From assembly GCA_037441765.1 (NCBI GenBank), contig JBBIRM010000089.1, positions 1 through 11,257 of the forward strand: DNA of 11,257 nucleotides, given 5' to 3'. The notes under the pieces are model-generated. The model made no database searches and was not told the DNA's origin. It worked only from the letters and a program-made list of their open reading frames with translations. The position numbers and the translations under genes were made by a program. This stretch comes from JBBIRM01 sp037441765. Its GTDB lineage: Bacteria; Desulfobacterota; BSN033; UBA1163. Shown here one piece after another: positions 6,347 through 11,257 of the stretch. Every line of letters starts with the position of its first letter. The stretch's first letter is position 1.

Positions 6347-7599
6347 GAGGTATCGCCTCAAAATTCCTTCTGGGGTCTCTTTTTCTCCTTATCATCCTGA
6401 TTTGGATGGAAGGGGTTGGCCAGTGCGATAATTCTTTCTGCCTGAATTGTCACCAGGATGAGTCGCTTAAAAAACAAGACCCACGAGGAAGAATCATTTC
6501 GCTTTTTGTCTCCGAAGCAGGATTTAAGAATTCTGTTCATGGAAAACTATCTTGTTCTGACTGCCATACTCGAATTAAAGATGATGCCCATGCGGAAGGG
6601 GGAAAGAGGGTTGGGGATAAAAGGGTCAATTGTGGGGTTTGCCATGAAAAGGCCGAGAGGGAGTATCTCCAGGGCCTTCACTCCAAGTGGATTATGAAGG
6701 GGACGGAGAGGGCAGCCCAATGCTATGATTGTCATGGAAAACATAATATACTTAAAAGTAAAAATCCAAAATCCATGACCCATGTCTCTAACATTGAAAA
6801 GACCTGTAACCGTTGTTATTCAGATATAGAATTTGTTAAGGCACATGCCCTGGGGTCTGCCATTCCAGGAGAACAGTTCAAACAGAGCGTTCATGCAAAG
6901 ACAGGGGAAGTGACCTGTATCAGTTGCCATGGAAGCCATAATCTGAGGTCACTAATTGATCCAAAGTCCTCAATTTTTCGTTCAAACATCCCTCAGACCT
7001 GCGGAGGTTGCCACACTGAGATCACAAAACAGTTTGTGGAAAGCATTCATGGGGTGCTCTCAGCCCGAGGGAGGACGGATTCTCCTACCTGTACAACCTG
7101 CCATGGGATCCATGGGATCAAAGCAAAGGTCGATCCAGATTCTCCAACCAATGTAAAAAGGATTGCCCTGACCACCTGTCCTCAATGCCATGCTGCCGAG
7201 AGGATCTCCAAAGAGTATAGACTGACAACACTTCCTGTAAAATCTTATTATGATAGTTTTCATGGTCTCTCCTACAGAGGGGGAGATACCTATTCTGCCA
7301 ACTGTGCTAGTTGCCATGGAGTCCATGATATTAGACCCTCCTCTGACCCTAAATCATCAGTACATAAGGATAATCTACAAAAGACCTGCGGGAGTTGTCA
7401 TCCCGGGGCCTCGGAGAACTTTGCCAAGGGAAAGATTCATGTCGTTGCCTCTATTGCAGGAGACGAGATTGGAGATAAGATTGTAGGATGGGTGAAGGTG
7501 GCTTACATTTTTTTGATAATCCTCGTCATCGGAGGATTGAGTTTCTTCAATTTTACCGATTGGCTGAGAAAGACCATTGACCGAAGGGCGAAGGAGTAA
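6343..7599 (+). CDS. Membrane-anchored multihaem c-type cytochrome
   Basis: A 418-residue exported cytochrome. An N-terminal hydrophobic segment (about 8-22) directs export and a C-terminal helix (about 382-402) with a basic tail anchors it, leaving the haem region in the periplasm. Ten CXXCH motifs start at residues 33, 71, 97, 127, 192, 220, 250, 279, 321 and 349. An eleventh site at 155-159 reads CNRCY and lacks the axial histidine. After a single first site, the sites fall into five two-haem modules, each introduced by an S/G-x-H element (H66, H113, H184, H236, H307). In the last four the pattern is CXXCHGxH followed by TCXXCH. It overlaps the receiver gene by four bases and is followed directly by the cytochrome b gene. 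It probably takes electrons from that partner, or gives them to it, and exchanges them with periplasmic carriers. The terminal electron acceptor is not evident. Confidence 0.95.
   Translation: MRGIASKFLLGSLFLLIILIWMEGVGQCDNSFCLNCHQDESLKKQDPRGRIISLFVSEAGFKNSVHGKLSCSDCHTRIKDDAHAEGGKRVGDKRVNCGVCHEKAEREYLQGLHSKWIMKGTERAAQCYDCHGKHNILKSKNPKSMTHVSNIEKTCNRCYSDIEFVKAHALGSAIPGEQFKQSVHAKTGEVTCISCHGSHNLRSLIDPKSSIFRSNIPQTCGGCHTEITKQFVESIHGVLSARGRTDSPTCTTCHGIHGIKAKVDPDSPTNVKRIALTTCPQCHAAERISKEYRLTTLPVKSYYDSFHGLSYRGGDTYSANCASCHGVHDIRPSSDPKSSVHKDNLQKTCGSCHPGASENFAKGKIHVVASIAGDEIGDKIVGWVKVAYIFLIILVIGGLSFFNFTDWLRKTIDRRAKE
7591..7596 (+). promoter_or_regulatory. Ribosome binding site deciding the cytochrome b start
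   Basis: AAGGAG lies inside the last codons of the multihaem cytochrome gene. It is nine bases before ATG 7606 but only three before TTG 7600, so the ATG is the better start. Confidence 0.6.
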
Positions 7600-7605
7600 T
7601 TGGAT

Positions 7606-8445
7606 ATGGCAAATAAATATCTCAGGATGACGCTAAATGAGAGGATTCAGCATCTAAACCTTGCCATCAATTTTACGATTCTTGTTATCACCGGTTTTGC
7701 CTTAAGTTTTCCCACCGCATTCTGGGTTTCTCCAATCACAGATGTGCCTGCAGGGATGACCATGCGAGGCTTCCTCCATAGGCTTTGTGGGGTTGCCATC
7801 GTTTTCCTTGGCGGTTACCATATTCTCTATTGCATTTTCACGAAAAGAGGCAGAGGGATTATTAAGGATATGATTCCAGGTCTTAAGGATGCCAAAGACC
7901 TTTTAGAGACCCTGAAGAATAACCTCTTTATCAATCGTCCTCCCAAAGAGATAAAAATGCCCCGCTTCAACTTTCGTGAAAAGTTAGAATACTTTGGTCT
8001 GATCTGGGGGACTCTGGTTATGACCATCACAGGTTTCATCCTCTGGTTTGAAGTAGAATGGTTGAGATATTTTCCCCAATGGACATTTAATCTGGCACGG
8101 ACTATCCATTTTTATGAAGCCATCTTAGCCACCCTGACGATCATTGTCTGGCATTTCTATTCTGTCATCTTCAACCCCGATGTCTATCCCATGAACTGGG
8201 CCTGGATTACGGGTTATCTTACTGAACACGAGATGAAAGAGGAGCATGGATTGGAATTGGAGAAACTAAAAGCTCAGGAGAAAGGGGAATGGAAGGAGTT
8301 TAAAGAAAGAGAAGCGGTGGGAAAGGTAAAGGTTCTACATTTTCCTCAACCCAGGCAGGAGAGAGAATTTTCAATACGTGGAATTTATAAATCGGTCAGG
8401 GATTTTAATGAGTCGATGAAGAACTGGAAAGGGAATCTAAAATAA
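7606..8445 (+). CDS. Four-helix membrane cytochrome b
   Basis: A 279-residue integral membrane protein of the FdnI/cytochrome b561 type that anchors an electron-transfer complex and exchanges electrons with the quinone pool. Four helices are visible (about 17-37, 57-78, 129-150 and 166-189). Histidines suited to two b haems are H16, H58 and H72 in the first half and H168 and H183 in the last helix; H58/H72 and H168/H183 have the spacing expected for stacked haem ligands. A long charged cytoplasmic tail (about 205-279), rich in K and E, follows and exceeds the typical FdnI length. A TTG at 7600 could add two residues. The gene starts just after the multihaem cytochrome stop, so the two are co-transcribed and probably form one b-c complex resembling CbcBA-type quinol oxidoreductases. 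The direction of electron flow is inferred, not shown. Confidence 0.92.
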   Translation: MANKYLRMTLNERIQHLNLAINFTILVITGFALSFPTAFWVSPITDVPAGMTMRGFLHRLCGVAIVFLGGYHILYCIFTKRGRGIIKDMIPGLKDAKDLLETLKNNLFINRPPKEIKMPRFNFREKLEYFGLIWGTLVMTITGFILWFEVEWLRYFPQWTFNLARTIHFYEAILATLTIIVWHFYSVIFNPDVYPMNWAWITGYLTEHEMKEEHGLELEKLKAQEKGEWKEFKEREAVGKVKVLHFPQPRQEREFSIRGIYKSVRDFNESMKNWKGNLK

Positions 8446-8446
8446 C

Positions 8447-8478
8447 CCTCCCTCCCTTTATCATAAGGGAGAGGGAGG
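8447..8478 (+). terminator. Hairpin after the cytochrome operon
   Basis: CCTCCCTC pairs with GAGGGAGG, and after a one-base bulge the stem continues to a three-base loop, giving a strong G-C-rich hairpin. It begins two bases after the cytochrome b stop. The T-run (8484-8488) is displaced from the stem by TTGGG, so termination may be partial and the hairpin may also protect the mRNA 3' end. Confidence 0.6.
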
Positions 8479-8505
8479 TTGGGTTTTTAAGGGGGGTGAA
8501 GGACC

Positions 8506-8673
8506 ATGTTTAAAAAAGGATGTGACCGTTATGGACCTTATCCAAAAGAGAAAGTAAAGAAAAAAGTTCCCTCTAAAGAAGGAAAATTTCTAAGGAAAAG
8601 TTATGAGTGGTTGAAATGGAGGATGGATAGGATTGGAGGTTTTAAGATTCTTCATCCATGTCTGGAACATTAG
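8506..8673 (+). CDS. Possible 55-residue basic protein
   Basis: An uninterrupted small frame from ATG to TAG encoding 55 residues, strongly basic, with many lysines in the first half (KEKVKKK), an aromatic middle (YEWLKWRMDR) and cysteines at residues 6 and 51. The initiation region contains a GGGGGG run and a GAAGG, which would serve as ribosome site at somewhat close spacing. It has no signal peptide or membrane helix. It begins 60 bases after the cytochrome b gene, beyond the hairpin, so it may be expressed only by read-through. I recognise no family, and short frames like this can be accidental. Confidence 0.42.
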   Translation: MFKKGCDRYGPYPKEKVKKKVPSKEGKFLRKSYEWLKWRMDRIGGFKILHPCLEH

Positions 8674-8689
8674 TTAAACGCGAAGGAAA

Positions 8690-8790
8690 TATAATGTAGC
8701 GCATCGTATAGAAATTTTTTGGCCCTATATATCCTCTAACTCCCACCATCCAAACCCCACCCAAAATTGGAGGATATATAGGGCTTTTTT
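8690..8790 (+). ncRNA. Candidate small RNA ending in a C-rich-loop terminator
   Basis: A perfect TATAAT at 8690-8695 predicts a start near 8702, and a strong intrinsic terminator ends near 8790, giving a possible transcript of about 90 bases with no reading frame. The -35 region is poor, which lowers confidence. The transcript's main feature would be a single-stranded C-rich loop that could pair with purine-rich ribosome binding sites. This is a hypothesis from layout only. Confidence 0.25.
8722..8790 (+). terminator. Strong intrinsic terminator with a G-free C-rich loop
   Basis: GCCCTATATATCCTC (8722-8736) pairs perfectly with GAGGATATATAGGGC (8770-8784), extendable by a G-T and two A-T pairs. 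Six T residues (8785-8790) follow immediately. The loop of about 27 bases contains no G and is mostly C and A. It acts in the + direction only, since the other strand would have A residues after the stem. It separates the cytochrome region from the protease gene. Confidence 0.85.
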
Positions 8791-8856
8791 GCTCTTCCGG
8801 GCATTTCATCCTGCCATTTTTTCTTTATTGTAGAGATTTAGTGAAAATGTTAAGAT

Positions 8857-10296
8857 ATGATCAATTTGGATCTCAGGATGAAGTTCAGAAAAAGGTACTC
8901 TCTCTTTGCTATCCTTATTCTCCTTCTTATAGGAATTTTTTGGAAGGAATCCCACGCCCTTATGACCCCGGAGGAGGAGAAGAAGTTAGGCAGAAAAATC
9001 CTCCTCGAAATGGAAGGGAAGGTGGTGATGGTAAAAGAGCCCACCCTCCTAGGTTTTATCAACAGGATTGGCTATTCTATTGTCGCACAGGCAGGCGCCT
9101 CTCCATTTGAATTTAAATTTTACCTAATCAATGCACCTGATCCCAATGCTTATGCAATCCCCGGAGGTCATATATTTTTAACCACTGGACTTTTAGTTCT
9201 GGCTGAGGATGAACATGAGGTGGCTGGGGTACTTAGCCATGAGATCTCGCATGTCCAGGCAAGACATGTTGCAGAATTAATCGAGAGATCGAAACGATTA
9301 AATATTGCAACCCTGGCCGCTATCGTTGCAGGGATTCTGGCGGGGGGTAGAGGAAAGACTTCAGAGGCGGTTACATTGACCGCACTGTCTGCAGGACAAG
9401 CCCTCACATTGAAGTATACACGAGAGATGGAGGTAGATGCAGACCATAACAGCCTAAACTATATTATCAGGGCAGGCTATGACCCAAACGGGTTGATCCG
9501 CTTCCTAAATAAACTCTACAGAATCAGTTTGACCTCAGGACCAAAAATCCCTGCTTATCTTTCAACTCATCCTGACATTGAAAATCGGATCTCACTATTA
9601 GAGAATCTTCTTCAGACCGGACAAAAACCAATGGGCCCATTCAAAGAGGTTAAAGATTTTAAGAAGGTAAGGGCTAAGGCGTTCGTAGAAGAAAGAGAAC
9701 CTAACGTGGGGGTAACCCATTTTCAATCCATGATCGATAACCATCCTAAGGAATTAGAGGGGTATTATGGATTAGGACTTTCTTATCGGAAAATGGGAAG
9801 ATTAGACAAATCGATGGAATCGTTTCAAGAGGCAAGATCTCTGAACCCCCAGGATCCAGATGTCCTTCGAGAACTTGGAATCGTTTATTTTCTTTCTGGA
9901 AAGATAGATCAGGCCATGGAAGTTCTTGAGGCAGGTTGCTCTTTTTCGTCAGGGCGTGATCCTTTAGCCATTTATTACCTTGGAAGGGGGTATCAAGAAA
10001 AGGGCAATTTGACCAAGGCCCTTTCCCTTTTTCTTGAAGTTCAGAAGGATATGAGTGATTTTGTAGATATCTATCTCAACATTGGATCGGTTTATGGTAG
10101 GATGGGGCAGAAAGGATTATCCCACTTTTATTATGGAAAACATTTTAAATTAAAAGGAGATAGAAAGAATGCCCTCCTCCACTTTCAAACCGCATTGGAG
10201 TGGTTGGAGAGAGGAAGTTTGGAAAGAGAGGAGGCCCAAAGAGAGATTAGGGAAATAAGAGGGGAAATAAAATCCCAAAAAGCGATAACCAAATAA
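8857..10296 (+). CDS. Exported M48-family metalloprotease with TPR repeats (BepA/YfgC-like)
   Basis: A 479-residue periplasmic zinc protease with chaperone-like character. A signal peptide covers about residues 8-34. The M48 peptidase domain follows: an AYAIPGGHIFL stretch at 98-108, zinc site HEISH at 128-132 with catalytic E129, third ligand E192 in REMEVDAD, and STHPD at 236-240. The C-terminal half (about 300-450) consists of tetratricopeptide repeats, for example GLGLSYRKMGRLDKSMESF. Length and domain order match E. coli BepA/YfgC, which degrades stalled outer-membrane proteins and aids LptD assembly. The start is uncertain: ATG 8878 gives a cleaner signal peptide (MKFRKRY), and a weak -10-like TAAGAT lies just before 8857; neither has a strong ribosome site. 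A strong terminator upstream makes it an independent unit. Confidence 0.94.
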   Translation: MINLDLRMKFRKRYSLFAILILLLIGIFWKESHALMTPEEEKKLGRKILLEMEGKVVMVKEPTLLGFINRIGYSIVAQAGASPFEFKFYLINAPDPNAYAIPGGHIFLTTGLLVLAEDEHEVAGVLSHEISHVQARHVAELIERSKRLNIATLAAIVAGILAGGRGKTSEAVTLTALSAGQALTLKYTREMEVDADHNSLNYIIRAGYDPNGLIRFLNKLYRISLTSGPKIPAYLSTHPDIENRISLLENLLQTGQKPMGPFKEVKDFKKVRAKAFVEEREPNVGVTHFQSMIDNHPKELEGYYGLGLSYRKMGRLDKSMESFQEARSLNPQDPDVLRELGIVYFLSGKIDQAMEVLEAGCSFSSGRDPLAIYYLGRGYQEKGNLTKALSLFLEVQKDMSDFVDIYLNIGSVYGRMGQKGLSHFYYGKHFKLKGDRKNALLHFQTALEWLERGSLEREEAQREIREIRGEIKSQKAITK

Positions 10297-10340
10297 TAAT
10301 AAGTAAACGAGAAATTTTGATTGGTGATCGGAATTTTGAA

Positions 10341-10370
10341 TTTACCTAATGGTTTAAAATTGGTTATAGA
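10341..10370 (+). promoter_or_regulatory. Weak candidate promoter before the DUF2284 gene
   Basis: TTTACC at 10341-10346 and TATAGA at 10365-10370 are 18 bases apart, each matching four of six consensus bases. The start would be near 10377, inside a short palindrome. The 106-base gap between the protease and DUF2284 genes is otherwise AT-rich and lacks a clear terminator, so read-through is equally possible. Confidence 0.2.
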
Positions 10371-10388
10371 TATTTGGAAAACCAAATA
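10371..10388 (+). repeat. Short inverted repeat before the DUF2284 gene
   Basis: TATTTGG and CCAAATA flank AAAA as perfect 7-bp arms. It ends five bases before the GGAGG ribosome site, so it could be an operator or a small leader hairpin affecting translation. A repeat of this size in AT-rich DNA can also arise by chance. Confidence 0.3.
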
Positions 10389-10402
10389 GAATTGGAGGTA
10401 TA

Positions 10403-10933
10403 ATGAAGACTATCGAGGAATATTGCAAACGTGCCCTTGAGAAGGGTCTGGAAGGAGCAAGGGTGATTGACCCCCATTCTGTGGTTACAGCTGAATGGGT
10501 GAGGGTCAAATGTCAATATGGGTGCACAAGGTATGGGATGACCCTATGCTGTCCTCCATTTTCTCCTACTCCAGAGGTAACGCGGAAAATACTCGGTTCC
10601 TATCAGAAGGCCATCCTTCTTCATCAACAGATCAAGGATGCTGAAAATAGAAGGGAGCTAACAAAAAATTTTAATGGGGTGGTCGTCGATCTTGAGTTAG
10701 AGATTTTCTTAGATGGTTATTTTAAGGCCTGGAGTATGGGCTCAGGTCCATGCAGGCTTTGTAAGGAATGCGATACGCAGACCCCTTGTAAGCATGGATA
10801 CAGGGCAAGACCTTCTATGGAGGCCTGCGGGATTGATGTCTTCACCACAGCAAGGCAGAACGGATTCCCTATTGAAGTGGTGAGAAGCCAAGGTGATGTT
10901 CAAAATATTTATGGATTGATTCTTGTGGAGTAG
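10403..10933 (+). CDS. DUF2284 predicted metal-binding protein
   Basis: A 176-residue cytoplasmic protein of the DUF2284 family, common in anaerobes. Signature elements are KCQYGCTRYGMTLCCPPFSP (residues 36-55) and GPCRLCKECDTQTPCKHG (115-132) followed by RPSMEACGIDVF (136-147). Ten cysteines are present (C8, C37, C41, C49, C50, C117, C120, C123, C129, C142). The C117-x2-C-x2-C plus C129 cluster resembles a ferredoxin-like iron-sulphur site, so a redox or metal-binding role is likely; the family has no firmly established reaction. The length is normal for the family. GGAGG four bases before the ATG supports the start. The next gene begins three bases after the stop, suggesting joint expression with a sensor protein. 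Confidence 0.92.
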   Translation: MKTIEEYCKRALEKGLEGARVIDPHSVVTAEWVRVKCQYGCTRYGMTLCCPPFSPTPEVTRKILGSYQKAILLHQQIKDAENRRELTKNFNGVVVDLELEIFLDGYFKAWSMGSGPCRLCKECDTQTPCKHGYRARPSMEACGIDVFTTARQNGFPIEVVRSQGDVQNIYGLILVE

Positions 10934-10936
10934 AAG

Positions 10937-11257
10937 ATGAGGGGGGAAGGGAAAAAGAGAAAAGAAGATATTGTAAGGTTGAATCAAGAACTTTCTATCC
11001 TTAATGCCATCAGCCAGGCGGTTAACCAATCCATTGACATTGATGAAATTCTTAATAAGAGTCTGGAAAAGATGATGGAGATGATCAATGTCAAATCCGT
11101 TGGTATCTACCTTTTAGACGAAAAGAGCAAAGAATTGATTTATGTTGCCCATCGTGGTTTTTCCAGGGCCTTCTCAAAAGCGATGAGGAGATTTAAACTT
11201 GGCCAAGGCATCACAGGAAGGGTTGCTCAGTCAGGTGAACCCATGTTCATTGAAGAC
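10937..11257 (+). CDS. GAF-domain sensor protein, N-terminal part (cut by window end)
   Basis: The first 107 residues of a protein that runs off the window with no stop. A short basic N-terminus leads into a helix (VRLNQELSILNAISQAVNQS) typical of the linker before GAF domains. The GAF domain then begins at about residue 35: I-D-E-I-L-N-K-S-L, then VGIYLLDEKSKEL, then LGQGITGRVAQSGEPMFIED, the last being the hallmark GAF segment. Such GAF units usually sit in sensor histidine kinases, diguanylate cyclases or activators; a kinase is the most common architecture in this lineage, but the output domain is not visible. The ATG has GGAG six bases upstream. Being three bases from DUF2284, it is probably co-transcribed with it. 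Confidence 0.88.
   Translation, partial: MRGEGKKRKEDIVRLNQELSILNAISQAVNQSIDIDEILNKSLEKMMEMINVKSVGIYLLDEKSKELIYVAHRGFSRAFSKAMRRFKLGQGITGRVAQSGEPMFIED

Noticed and set aside
7060..7326. Minus-strand frame of 88 codons in the multihaem cytochrome
   Set aside because: It is an artefact of the biased codons around repeated CXXCH motifs; the + strand frame is certain.
8841..9110. Plus-strand frame of 89 codons overlapping the protease start
   Set aside because: It overlaps the signal peptide and M48 domain in another frame and reads as low-complexity proline/arginine-rich sequence typical of an out-of-frame translation.
1..11257. CRISPR arrays, tRNA or rRNA genes, insertion sequences and attachment sites
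   Set aside because: No repeat-spacer pattern, cloverleaf-like gene, transposase or integrase motif, or flanking direct repeat was seen on either strand.

Overview
The window comes from a bacterial chromosome of moderate-to-low GC. It reads like an anaerobically respiring member of the former Deltaproteobacteria (Desulfobacterota or Geobacter-like lineages). The reasons are a multihaem c-type cytochrome paired with a membrane cytochrome b, an NtrC-type sigma-54 activator beside it, a sigma-54 promoter, a DUF2284 protein and a GAF-domain sensor. This lineage is an inference from gene content; there is no rRNA or tRNA in the window. Every credible gene is on the + strand.

Region 1 (about 70-3337) is a compact four-gene unit: a YjbQ-family protein, a PPP-type serine/threonine phosphatase-like metallophosphoesterase, a HAD hydrolase and an MFS transporter, with gaps of 22 to 36 bases. 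Region 2 (3439-5064) encodes an NtrC-family response regulator (receiver, AAA+ and Fis-type HTH) followed by a small two-segment membrane protein.

Region 3 (5065-8445) is the most interesting part. A very AT-rich intergenic stretch carries two inverted repeats, a sigma-54 promoter with exact GG-N10-GC spacing, and a palindrome across the predicted transcription start. Downstream lie two small paralogous membrane proteins sharing a QLIPA motif, a stand-alone receiver-domain protein, a membrane-anchored cytochrome c with ten CXXCH motifs plus one decayed CXXCY, and a four-helix cytochrome b. The simplest reading is a self-contained, regulated inner-membrane quinone/cytochrome electron-transfer module: the NtrC-type activator switches on the sigma-54 promoter, cytochrome b exchanges electrons with the quinone pool, and the multihaem cytochrome carries them into the periplasm. 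The layout resembles the CbcBA/BccR system of Geobacter sulfurreducens as I recall it, but the small paralogues and the receiver protein translationally coupled to the cytochrome are not something I can assign to a described system.

Region 4 (8446-8856) holds a hairpin, a possible 55-residue basic protein, and a strong terminator with a G-free, C-rich loop preceded by a perfect TATAAT. It could be a small RNA gene. Region 5 (8857-11257) has an exported M48 metalloprotease with TPR repeats (BepA/YfgC-like), a DUF2284 cysteine-rich protein, and the start of a GAF-domain protein, probably a sensor kinase, cut by the window end.
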